From a virus, in IMG/VR virus record IMGVR_UViG_3300043403_000217, positions 1 to 24,185 of that record: a stretch of 24,185 nucleotides of DNA; one strand, 5' to 3'. Both the position numbers and the translations under genes were made by a program. Every line of letters begins with the position of its first letter. The first letter of the stretch is position 1. Under the pieces are notes generated by a model, which ran no database searches, was not told the DNA's origin, and saw nothing but the letters and a program-made list of their open reading frames with translations. Positions 12,796 through 19,983 of this stretch are shown here, piece by piece.

Positions 12796-13239
12796 TTACA
12801 CCGTTAATTCTGTTGAAGGATTATGATAATAAAACGAAGTAGCGTCTTTACCAAGCTTTAATGCGCCCTGTGCAACTTGAATTGGAATCGTATCGTTTAC
12901 ATTATTTATGCTTTGATCAAACGCGGCATTTGTAAAATAACTATTAAGATTGTCAGCATTTACATCGCGAGAATATTCATCCAAAGTGTTTTGTTGGATT
13001 GCTAAAAAATTTGAGCTAGAAAACGAACCTTGGTTTGCTGCTTGAACAGCCATTTGATGAGAAAACAATTTTTTAAGATTACGATTTCTTTCTATGTTAC
13101 GTTGCCCTTGAGCAAGCTTTTCTTGTTCAGCTTTAATTTTTAATGAAGCAGACTGCGCTTCAGAGGCTTGAACAGCGGAATAAGTACTTGCAACAGATGC
13201 TAAGGCGCCTGCAATCATAAACGCTGTAAAGGGGTCCAT
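12796..13239 (-). CDS. Small internal virion protein, gp14-like
   Basis: This 147-residue protein has a hydrophobic N-terminus (AFMIAGALASVASTYSAVQA), then a Lys/Gln/Glu-rich helix (KIKAEQEKLAQGQRNIERN) and a Phe/Asn/Ser region. It matches the layout of T7 gp14-type internal virion proteins, which enter the outer membrane on infection. GGAG lies about eight bases upstream. It is 2 bp downstream of the nozzle gene and directly before the large internal protein, the usual gene order. Confidence 0.68.
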   Translation of the reverse strand: MDPFTAFMIAGALASVASTYSAVQASEAQSASLKIKAEQEKLAQGQRNIERNRNLKKLFSHQMAVQAANQGSFSSSNFLAIQQNTLDEYSRDVNADNLNSYFTNAAFDQSINNVNDTIPIQVAQGALKLGKDATSFYYHNPSTELTV

Positions 13240-13241
13240 TT

Positions 13242-15230
13242 TTAAATCTCCACTTCAAAACCTATGCCTAAAATCAAAAAATCAACTGGCATGCTTTGTG
13301 TAATAACTAACGTGCTTTCTAAATCCCATCCCGCTTCATTTCCTTGGTATGAGCCTGTCAAAAGCGGAACGGGCAAGTTTAACACATTATTACCAAAATA
13401 CATTTCAGGAACTCTTGAGCCGCCAACAATTAAACCGTTTGTTTTGTAGTAAGAAACAAATGACCTAACCATTCGTTTTGGCAAATACAATCTGCCACTT
13501 TCAATGATGTAAACGGGCACTGTTTCTAAATAAACATTAAGCTCAATGCCAACCAAAATTTCCTTTGAGGGCCTTTCAATAGTGATTGAACCATTTGTAA
13601 CCACCCTATCTTGCAATATAAAACCATCGCCAATAACCCAAACTTTAACTCCTTCTAAGCTGTTTAAATTAGAAACAACCGTTTGAGGTGACGAGTACGA
13701 ATTATATATTGTTGAGTCCATTTTAACATCAAATGAAAATTCTTCCAACGTATATATGTACTGCCCATTTACGTATCTTTGAACAGTACAATAAATGTTG
13801 TTATCTACAGAGATTACTTTTAAAAACTTGCCTTGGTTTGGTTTAAAATCATCAATTTTAGTTGCGTCTTGACCGGTAAATCTAAGAGACCAACCCAGTA
13901 TTTGATCGTCTAAATCTGATTGTAAAGTTGCAATTGAACCATCTTCATTAACGACAAATAGATAATCAGAATCGTCGTTATTGCTTCCTATCAATGCCGC
14001 CATCGAAACTGGGTTATTTATCAAAATAGAGGCGTATTTTGATGCGCTAATTGATTTGTAATATGTGTCTGCGCCAGAAATAATTAAAGACATTATTTCT
14101 TGGCCACCTTTTTTTACATAAAAAGTTTGGTCGTCTAAAATAACGGGCGTAACATCTTCAGAGCCTTTTTTTGTTTGTATTCTTATTGAAGAGTTCGATG
14201 CTGTAAACGGTTCATCCCAGGACTGCATTGTGCTAAATTCTGAATTTTCGCAAAATATTTGCAAAGTTTTATCTGCAACAATGTTTAAAATTTTATCAAA
14301 TTTATTTGAGCCAATAGTGTAAATGATGGCGTCGTCATCGTTAGATGAGCCTTGGTCAAAGTTTGTTAAATCGTTAATTTTTGAACAAAAAATAGTTGAT
14401 GGCAAAGAAGTTGTTCCACCGAAGGTAAGCCGACCCTCGTACAAACAAACAGATTGCGGCCAGCCTCTGTCTTCTGAAAATGCTATTTCACCAAGAAAAC
14501 AAGAAGCTCCAGAAACACCCGTTCCTGTTGTTAGCAAAGAATCGTCAAAAGGGTTTATTACGTCAACTGTTACAGATGTTGATGAAGTAAATCCTGTTAT
14601 TCTAGCAACGCCCAACGTGGCTGTTAACCCGATTGATAAAAACAACCCCCCAACGTGCGCCAAATCAAAAACTGCAGTATTACAACTTAATGTTCTTCCA
14701 ATTCCTACACTGTTATCATTAATTTCAAATATTGAAGTGTAATAATCTTTTCTGAAGTCAAATGCGGGCTGATTTTTAAAAACAATCTGTCCAAATGTCC
14801 AGTCAATGTCGCTGTTTCCATTGTGCGTTAAAATGTTTGGCGCACTATCTTTATGAACCAAATACAAAATGTTTTCTGACTGACAATATTTTAGCTCAGT
14901 TATTTCATTATCGGTGTAAGAAATTGTAATTGTATGCACTAAATTTGTGTAAAAATTGTTAAATCTACGATAAATTTTTAATGCTTCGTTTGTAAAAACG
15001 ATTAAATATTTTTCTCCATTTCTTCCAACAAATTCAGCTAAATTATGATTTTGTTCAATAAAATCGTGAAAAATTGTTCCGTGGCATTTTTTAACACCAC
15101 CTTGTTTCCGTATGTAAACGTTTCTAAGTTTTTTCGCTGATTTATAATACGGTGCCCAGTCCACGTTTGCAAACATGCGCGGGTCTAATTCGCCATGTGA
15201 GAAATTATTTTGTACGTACAAATTTGTCAC
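13242..15230 (-). CDS. Tail tubular protein B-like (tail nozzle) protein
   Basis: This 662-residue protein begins with a pattern typical of podovirus nozzle or stabilisation proteins: NNFSHGELDPRMFANVDW (8-25), YYKSAKKLRNVYIRKQGGVKK and the CHGTIFHDF segment. The rest is beta-rich, as expected for gp12-like proteins that form the distal tail tube. It starts at GTG, overlapping the gp11-like stop in a GTGA junction. It is shorter than T7 gp12. It is followed by internal virion genes, as in T7-like phages. Confidence 0.78.
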   Translation of the reverse strand: MTNLYVQNNFSHGELDPRMFANVDWAPYYKSAKKLRNVYIRKQGGVKKCHGTIFHDFIEQNHNLAEFVGRNGEKYLIVFTNEALKIYRRFNNFYTNLVHTITISYTDNEITELKYCQSENILYLVHKDSAPNILTHNGNSDIDWTFGQIVFKNQPAFDFRKDYYTSIFEINDNSVGIGRTLSCNTAVFDLAHVGGLFLSIGLTATLGVARITGFTSSTSVTVDVINPFDDSLLTTGTGVSGASCFLGEIAFSEDRGWPQSVCLYEGRLTFGGTTSLPSTIFCSKINDLTNFDQGSSNDDDAIIYTIGSNKFDKILNIVADKTLQIFCENSEFSTMQSWDEPFTASNSSIRIQTKKGSEDVTPVILDDQTFYVKKGGQEIMSLIISGADTYYKSISASKYASILINNPVSMAALIGSNNDDSDYLFVVNEDGSIATLQSDLDDQILGWSLRFTGQDATKIDDFKPNQGKFLKVISVDNNIYCTVQRYVNGQYIYTLEEFSFDVKMDSTIYNSYSSPQTVVSNLNSLEGVKVWVIGDGFILQDRVVTNGSITIERPSKEILVGIELNVYLETVPVYIIESGRLYLPKRMVRSFVSYYKTNGLIVGGSRVPEMYFGNNVLNLPVPLLTGSYQGNEAGWDLESTLVITQSMPVDFLILGIGFEVEI

Positions 15231-15805
15231 GGTAATACATCGCCATATTTAGAAGCTAAAATTGGGTTTGATTTAATTACAAGAGATGGTTGTTGTTGGG
15301 AATCAATTGTAATCGCTCTTATTTTTTCCATTTTTGACTTGTTTGCAAAAGCCATTGCCAAATCTGGTTTTTGAGTAATTGGCATAGCAAAAAGTTCGGC
15401 CATTTTATAGATTAAATAAGATTCATAATAAACGGGTAGCAAATCTTCTTTAACATAATGCGTGTAATACAACTCAAGGTTGTCGCTATAGTTTGAATAA
15501 AGTACATCTCCGTATATTTTGTAATCACAATATGGTTCTAAACTGTACGATCTAAGAAAATCGCTTGGTAACTTGTAAGCATTATTATAGTAATTAAACA
15601 TTTCACTATCTGAAATTTTTACTAACTTAAATTTTTTTAAAGCAAACAACCATAGGTGATCGCAAAGAAAATTGGAATAAAACAAATCATACAAAGATGA
15701 AGAACGTTTAATTACTTTTGAAGAATCATTATCAATAGCTTGTATTTCGTCTTGCCCAAGCAACAAAAATGCAGCGTTTAAAATTCGTATTTTTGATGTT
15801 GCCAT
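15227..15805 (-). CDS. Tail tubular protein A-like (adaptor) protein
   Basis: This protein has 192 residues from the ATG, starting MATSKIRILNAAFLLLGQDEI, the pattern of gp11-like tail adaptors (short helix, LLG, then a helix with C-D-H-L-W at about residue 50). The YNNAYKLPSDFLRSY segment and the late YLIYKMAELFAMPITQKPDLA helix also fit. Adaptors join the portal to the nozzle. An in-frame TTG two codons upstream is less well placed relative to GAG, so ATG at 15805 is preferred. It precedes the nozzle gene with a 4-bp overlap. Confidence 0.75.
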   Translation of the reverse strand: MATSKIRILNAAFLLLGQDEIQAIDNDSSKVIKRSSSLYDLFYSNFLCDHLWLFALKKFKLVKISDSEMFNYYNNAYKLPSDFLRSYSLEPYCDYKIYGDVLYSNYSDNLELYYTHYVKEDLLPVYYESYLIYKMAELFAMPITQKPDLAMAFANKSKMEKIRAITIDSQQQPSLVIKSNPILASKYGDVLP

Positions 15806-15831
15806 ATTCAATACTCATTATTTGTTTTAAA

Positions 15832-17223
15832 TTAAACAAATTGAACATTGCCAAGATTCAAGTATTGAACCTGTGTTCCAAGCACTGCTTGTAAATTATC
15901 TCCATACATCGAAGACGACAATACTCCACTTGATGTTGCGCTCAATATTATTCCACCGAAGCCTACGCCAGTTCCAACAGTTCCACAGGTTACAACAGAA
16001 TTTGTGGCATTAAAAGATAATGCGTTAATAGTATTAAGTCTATAATTACTCAATGTTGCAAATGAACCTCTAAGAACTAATGCTGCGTTACTTATTATAT
16101 TATTTAAAATATAACCCGTGTCTGAATCATGAGTATTAAATATTCCATTTGCATTTGAACATATGCAATAATTACTAGTAAAAACTGAAGCACCGTATAC
16201 AGAATTAAGTGTTGCATATGGTTGTAACTGTATATTAACATTTAATGGTGAATCTTTATCCGCATAAACACCGACTGTATTTCCCCCGAGGGATGCAGAA
16301 AATATTGTCGTTGTAGAAATATCAGCAACTAAATTAGTTAATTTTCCATTGCTACCAGTTGTGATTGATGGCTTATTTACATCTCCAGAAAATGAACCTT
16401 TGAATTTAATATTTGTTGCATTACTATTTCCGAAATTTGCAACATTGTAAGTTTCGCTTTGATTAGCAATAAATTCAATATTATCATAAAAATCGTCATC
16501 ATTAGTTGTATGTATTCCGCATCCATTGGTCTCGCCTGTTTCATACCATTTTAAACCATTGGCTCTTACTGCAGTACCTCCAGTTGCTAATGTAACATTA
16601 TTTATTTCGTTTTCATTAACAATGAATATGTCATTAAGCGTTAATAAATTAAATGTAGTAAATGGACTTGGTGTTGGTGCTCTGAAAATTGCGCCACCTG
16701 ATGAATTATTTATTCTAATTTGTGATGTACCATAACTATTAATTTGAAGATTAAATGAATTAGAATTAGAAGAAATATATCCGTTTGTAATTCTCCATTG
16801 TGCATATTGATCAATTACAACCGGTGTTGAATTAAGCACAATATTTCCCACATCTTCGCACGATCCTGCAATAATTAAAAATTTTTTTCCATCTTGTAGC
16901 GCTTCTGAAACATTATCATATTGAGAATAAGGACCTCCGATTATTGCGTAATATGAGCCATCCCCTTCGCTTGAACTTATTGGGACAATTGTGACAGGTG
17001 TTACCCCATTTTCAGAAGTTACTCGACAATCTGCCCAATCAGTCTCATTAAAAATCCAAATTCTGTCATTTTTATAAATATCATTACTTAATTCGTTAAA
17101 ATATCCTGATGTTAGCATTGTATCTAAACTATCTGTATTTGAAGCGTAAGTTATGTAATCAGCGGCTGCGGGTCTGTTAGTAGCTCCGCCGATTATCCCG
17201 CAAAATTGTTTAATAAATGCCAT
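15832..17223 (-). CDS. Fibre- or spike-like virion protein with N-terminal decoration domain
   Basis: This 463-residue protein starts with about 80 residues related to the 167-residue protein encoded just upstream. Shared positions include G-(I/V)-(I/L)-(G/A)-G-(A/S)-T-N, then S-(N/D)-T-D and S-x-Y-F-x-E-L, then (R/K)-I-W-I. The remaining 380 residues are Asn-, Ser-, Thr- and Gly-rich with repeated short strands, compatible with a beta-helix or trimeric spike. Catalytic residues cannot be seen. AAGG lies about eight bases upstream of the ATG. A terminator separates it from the capsid/decoration pair, suggesting lower expression. It may be a head fibre or a receptor-binding spike. Confidence 0.65.
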   Translation of the reverse strand: MAFIKQFCGIIGGATNRPAAADYITYASNTDSLDTMLTSGYFNELSNDIYKNDRIWIFNETDWADCRVTSENGVTPVTIVPISSSEGDGSYYAIIGGPYSQYDNVSEALQDGKKFLIIAGSCEDVGNIVLNSTPVVIDQYAQWRITNGYISSNSNSFNLQINSYGTSQIRINNSSGGAIFRAPTPSPFTTFNLLTLNDIFIVNENEINNVTLATGGTAVRANGLKWYETGETNGCGIHTTNDDDFYDNIEFIANQSETYNVANFGNSNATNIKFKGSFSGDVNKPSITTGSNGKLTNLVADISTTTIFSASLGGNTVGVYADKDSPLNVNIQLQPYATLNSVYGASVFTSNYCICSNANGIFNTHDSDTGYILNNIISNAALVLRGSFATLSNYRLNTINALSFNATNSVVTCGTVGTGVGFGGIILSATSSGVLSSSMYGDNLQAVLGTQVQYLNLGNVQFV

Positions 17224-17237
17224 ATCAGTTGCCTTTT

Positions 17238-17268
17238 AAAATAAAGTGGCTGTTAATTTTGCAGCCAC
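17238..17268 (-). terminator. Rho-independent terminator between decoration and fibre-like genes
   Basis: Read leftward, GTGGCTG (17268-17262) pairs with CAGCCAC (17252-17246), seven pairs with four G-C, around a nine-base loop. TTTATTTT follows directly. It lies in the 58-bp gap downstream of the gene ending at 17282, and the next gene starts at 17223. It would let capsid and decoration proteins be made in excess over tail proteins if termination is partial. Confidence 0.75.
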
Positions 17269-17281
17269 AAATATTATTTAG

Positions 17282-17785
17282 TTAAAATGGGGATACAATC
17301 ATTACATTAACTACTGTATCATCTGCTGGGTCGCCGCTAAACCCGATAACGTAATTTCCAGTACCAGCAAATGCTTTTGTAATAGTGACTGGAACAGTAC
17401 CGGGTGTATTTATAGTAGCTATAACAAGATCTGTACTTAAAACACCTTCTAAAGTAACAGTTTCATTAGCATTGCCCCCAACGGTAGTGTAAATATACGA
17501 ATTTTTAATTACTGCCCCATCTTGTGGTAATTTTGTTACAGAAACAGAACTAGTTGTCACTGTATCAAAATAAACAAATACATATCCATCTGACGCCTTA
17601 ATCCAAATTTTTTGACCAACAGCAATAAGGGGATTTTCTAAGTTTTCACACAGCTCTAAAAAATAATCTGACGCAATAATAGTCGCAACATTATCTGTAT
17701 CGCTTATGTAAGACCAGTCCATCAATGCGCCGTTTGCGTTTGTAGAACCCGCTAAAACACCAAAATTTTTATAAACAAAACTCAT
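17282..17785 (-). CDS. Head decoration-like protein
   Basis: This 167-residue protein is encoded directly downstream of the capsid gene. The N-terminal domain (about 1-85) includes YISDTDNVATIIASDYFLEL and GQKIWIKASDGYVFVYF, a pattern common in small phage head-associated proteins and present in the next gene's N-terminus. The C-terminal half is a beta-rich Thr/Val stretch ending VVNVMIVSPF. AGGAG lies seven bases before the ATG. Its position between the capsid gene and a terminator suggests high expression, fitting a capsid surface protein. The function is inferred from context. Confidence 0.68.
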   Translation of the reverse strand: MSFVYKNFGVLAGSTNANGALMDWSYISDTDNVATIIASDYFLELCENLENPLIAVGQKIWIKASDGYVFVYFDTVTTSSVSVTKLPQDGAVIKNSYIYTTVGGNANETVTLEGVLSTDLVIATINTPGTVPVTITKAFAGTGNYVIGFSGDPADDTVVNVMIVSPF

Positions 17786-17802
17786 TTAATTTCTCCTGTG
17801 AT

Positions 17803-17824
17803 TATTCTTTGCTTATTCTTTGCT
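17803..17824. repeat. 11-bp perfect tandem duplication at the capsid gene end
   Basis: TATTCTTTGCT occurs twice in direct succession. Read leftward, the first copy encodes the last codons and stop of the capsid gene, and the second falls in the intergenic spacer before the decoration gene, which suggests a small slippage event that extended the spacer. Confidence 0.85.
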
Positions 17825-18661
17825 TAAGACACGAACCGCACCTAATGCATCAGTCACTAAAGCGCCGAAACTTGCAGATGAGACTGTTTCAGTTCTTTTT
17901 TCCTGAGGAACTGGAATCATTTGAACCATCGGGTCTTGTCTATAAACTATTGACATAGCGTCTCTAGCAAAACAGAAACTTGTTCTAATTCCATCCACAT
18001 CAATTGGCAAACCACCCTCCAACATATCTGGCATTACAATGATTTTAAAACCACCGAATTTTTCAGGATTAGAAGAAGGGGCTACTAACGGTTTTCCGTC
18101 GTTAAAAACAGCAGACGTGTATTCTGTTTGACCAAGCAAGTACCTAAAACTTTGCCAGGTTGTTACAAAGTACAATTCTTCAGTGTCAGCAGAATTTATA
18201 CCGAGCTGCACTCGTGCTTCGATTAACTTTTCAGTGGTTAAATATTCGCCGTTATCAGGAATAAAATTCGTAACAATACTTGGGTCTGTTCCTGCATTAA
18301 GAATATTTTGGTCTTCTCGACGACCCAAAGCTTTCGCATGGTTTTTTGCAAAAATTTCTAACGCGCTTGCGTTAAAATTTAATTGATCAAAATCACTGAT
18401 AGTAAGCTTTAATACGAAATCATCGTACGTAAGAATTGGAGCAGTAACAGTTGGATTAGAAGTTGGAATGTTAGAGTTGTTTGCACCATATGGCTGCATT
18501 ACAGACTGACCCATATACTTAAATTTGTATGCATCACCGACCGCGCCATGCATTTCATTGCATACATTCGCTAATCGTCTGTAAGATTGATATTTTTGTC
18601 TAAATCTGTCTGCAAATTGTACTGAATACGCCTGGGTGAATGGACTTTGTTGAATGGTCAT
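17813..18661 (-). CDS. Major capsid protein (HK97-fold type)
   Basis: This 282-residue protein matches podovirus capsid patterns. It has an N-terminal arm (FADRFRQKYQSYRRLANVC), a YDDFVLKLTISDFDQL segment and the helix HAKALGRREDQNIL (129-142), typical of capsid spine helices. TEKLIEARVQLG, ELYFVTTWQSFRYLLG and the late FGALVTDALGAVRVL follow. It forms the icosahedral shell. GGAG lies about ten bases upstream of the ATG. The leader of about 200 bp is unusually long for this gene-dense region and contains a potential long stem and a promoter. The partner scaffold gene is on the opposite strand. Confidence 0.87.
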   Translation of the reverse strand: MTIQQSPFTQAYSVQFADRFRQKYQSYRRLANVCNEMHGAVGDAYKFKYMGQSVMQPYGANNSNIPTSNPTVTAPILTYDDFVLKLTISDFDQLNFNASALEIFAKNHAKALGRREDQNILNAGTDPSIVTNFIPDNGEYLTTEKLIEARVQLGINSADTEELYFVTTWQSFRYLLGQTEYTSAVFNDGKPLVAPSSNPEKFGGFKIIVMPDMLEGGLPIDVDGIRTSFCFARDAMSIVYRQDPMVQMIPVPQEKRTETVSSASFGALVTDALGAVRVLSKE

Positions 18662-18698
18662 ACCATCTTACTCCGTAAAAATAATTTAATTAAAAGTT

Positions 18699-18780
18699 AT
18701 TTTCAAACGAGTAAGCCGGTAAGGAGTCTTCGCCCGCGTTTAAGGAGGCTTATACAAGTTATTCGGGAACGTTTTGAAAC
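18699..18780 (-). promoter_or_regulatory. Capsid gene leader with nested inverted repeats
   Basis: TAAGCC (18712-18717) is complementary to GGCTTA (18747-18752). Farther out, TTTCAAACG (18701-18709) nearly matches the complement of CGTTTTGAAA (18770-18779), apart from one extra base. The leader RNA could therefore fold into an interrupted long hairpin just upstream of the capsid ribosome site. The enclosed region is GC-richer than its surroundings and contains two copies of TAAGGAG (18719-18725 and 18741-18747). A role in transcript stability or processing is inferred. Confidence 0.4.
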
Positions 18781-18804
18781 CAGTATTTTTAATACTATGA
18801 TCTA

Positions 18805-18832
18805 ATATTACACGACATGATAAAAAAAACAA
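18805..18832 (-). promoter_or_regulatory. Candidate leftward promoter for capsid operon
   Basis: Read leftward, TTGTTT (18832-18827) and TAATAT (18810-18805) are spaced by 16 bp. TCGTG directly precedes the -10, as it does (with one extra base) in the early promoters at 1790-1818 and 2212-2239. It would give a leader of about 135 bases before the capsid start. It overlaps the weak terminator stem. Confidence 0.35.
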
Positions 18833-18841
18833 CTGTTTTTT
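18822..18841 (-). terminator. Weak terminator candidate after spanin genes
   Basis: Read leftward, AAAAAAC and GTTTTTT form a seven-pair stem around AGTT, followed by more T, 19 bases after the stop of the lipoprotein gene ending at 18860. Only one pair is G-C, so termination would be inefficient. It is nevertheless placed correctly between the lysis and capsid gene groups. Confidence 0.35.
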
Positions 18842-18859
18842 GGTTAAAAAATGTATAAT

Positions 18860-19162
18860 TTAATCTGATAATTTATTGATTGACTCAATTTTCATGTTTG
18901 ATTTGTGAATAGAGGCAACAAGATTTATAACATCTACACCTCGGTTTTTTGATTCATTAGTGCATTCTTGTAAATTACTTGGCAAAGGATGCGTGTAATT
19001 ACCAATCAATTTATGATGTTTGTTCTTAACTAATAAATGCTTTGGAACTTGATTGTTTTGAACTCTATAACTCGTCTTCATGCAGCCAATGGTTAAATTT
19101 ATCATCAGAAATATAGCCATTATTTTGCATAATTTTAATATAAACATCGCGATTTCCTTCAT
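18860..19162 (-). CDS. Putative outer-membrane spanin lipoprotein (Rz1-like)
   Basis: This 100-residue protein has a hydrophobic N-terminal signal ending in the lipobox-like L-T-I-G-C with Cys27. The mature part of about 74 residues is polar and Pro/Asn/His-containing. The -3 position is Thr rather than the usual Leu/Val/Ile, so lipidation is likely but not certain. The gene starts out of frame inside the inner-membrane spanin gene, overlapping it by 98 bp, the classical Rz/Rz1 arrangement. AAGGAAG precedes the ATG. Together the two would fuse inner and outer membranes at the last lysis step in a Gram-negative host. It may be longer than lambda Rz1 because the overlap is partial. Confidence 0.68.
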   Translation of the reverse strand: MKEIAMFILKLCKIMAIFLMINLTIGCMKTSYRVQNNQVPKHLLVKNKHHKLIGNYTHPLPSNLQECTNESKNRGVDVINLVASIHKSNMKIESINKLSD

Positions 19163-19355
19163 TTATGCTTCCTTTTCGTTCCATTTCAACTAAAACAACA
19201 TTTTCTTCTTCTTGATCAGATACAATCTCATCAATAATTGCTTGCTGTTGAGTGTGCTCTGCTTTTATTGTGTAATAATTATTCAATGAAGAAACAAAAT
19301 AATAAGACAATATTAAAACAATTGCATATACAAATAATTTTAAACTACTAAGCAT
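19065..19355 (-). CDS. Putative inner-membrane spanin (Rz-like)
   Basis: This 96-residue protein has an N-terminal membrane segment (KLFVYAIVLILSYYFVSSL, about 6-24) and a charged helical periplasmic part, the i-spanin layout. The start at 19355 is chosen because GGAGG lies seven to eight bases upstream. A start 11 codons further upstream is in frame but lacks such a site and would lie deeper inside the lysozyme gene. It overlaps the lysozyme stop by 8 bp and carries the Rz1-like gene in its 3' half. It is smaller than lambda Rz. Assignment rests on topology and gene nesting. Confidence 0.68.
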   Translation of the reverse strand: MLSSLKLFVYAIVLILSYYFVSSLNNYYTIKAEHTQQQAIIDEIVSDQEEENVVLVEMERKGSINEGNRDVYIKIMQNNGYISDDKFNHWLHEDEL

Positions 19356-19983
19356 GAACACCCTCCATTGTCCTTCGTTTAATTCCATTTTTGATTATTG
19401 ACCACAAGTCACTTTTTACGATTTCATCTTTGTACAAATAATATAGCATGTAAGGGTAGCCTGGCCAAATATATTTGCAATTGTTTAATTTTAAAACATC
19501 TTCATCGCTTAATTTTGAGTCCGGTATTATTCTTGCATCACAAAAATCATTAAGCATTTTTTCCATTAAATTGTTTGGCCGACCAGGTCCGAGATTTATT
19601 TGTGCAAGAATAACGGCTAATGCAATATTATCGTCTTGAATGTTATCCGCATTGTATTTATACCAAAAATTTTCTTCGTAAAATTTTATAGCTTCAGCTT
19701 CTGACAAGTTTTTTAATTGCTCTTTTGTGATTTTTTTCTTTGAAACCGAATTGTAAGTTCTAAGAGTAATACCGTATTTTGTTGCTCCACCCGGGTCCCA
19801 ACCGTGATCGTGATAAACGGCGCCCTCATGTTTTATAATTTTCGGAAAAATGTAATGATGAAAACGGTATGATGAAAATGAATTTTGAAAAAAAACAAGG
19901 CAAACAAAAAACAATAATTTATTAATTGTACATTTCTTTAAAAACAAGGTCTGGTATGATTTGGCTGGTTGAACCTCTTTCAT
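19348..19983 (-). CDS. GH108 family endolysin (lysozyme-like muramidase)
   Basis: This 211-residue protein carries the GH108 signature. The catalytic Glu is in KHEGAVYHD (Glu53), followed by DPGGATKYGIT (63-73), and further helices include EAEAIKFYEENFW. It would cleave peptidoglycan glycan strands at lysis. Residues 20-37 form a hydrophobic segment after a basic stretch, so it may be exported by a signal or signal-anchor sequence rather than needing a large-hole holin. The start is uncertain: the ATG at 19983 has only a weak GGATAAG upstream and overlaps the terminase gene by 62 bp. It is immediately followed by the spanin genes. No holin gene is seen nearby. Confidence 0.85.
   Translation of the reverse strand: MKEVQPAKSYQTLFLKKCTINKLLFFVCLVFFQNSFSSYRFHHYIFPKIIKHEGAVYHDHGWDPGGATKYGITLRTYNSVSKKKITKEQLKNLSEAEAIKFYEENFWYKYNADNIQDDNIALAVILAQINLGPGRPNNLMEKMLNDFCDARIIPDSKLSDEDVLKLNNCKYIWPGYPYMLYYLYKDEIVKSDLWSIIKNGIKRRTMEGVHA

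Noticed and set aside
14323-14742. 139-codon plus-strand frame
   Set aside because: It lies fully inside the nozzle gene on the opposite strand, without a ribosome site or recognisable protein character.
18741-18748. CCTCCTTA in the capsid leader (minus strand), matching the 16S rRNA 3' end
   Set aside because: Eight bases can occur by chance, and it lies far from the capsid ribosome site; no mechanism is supported.
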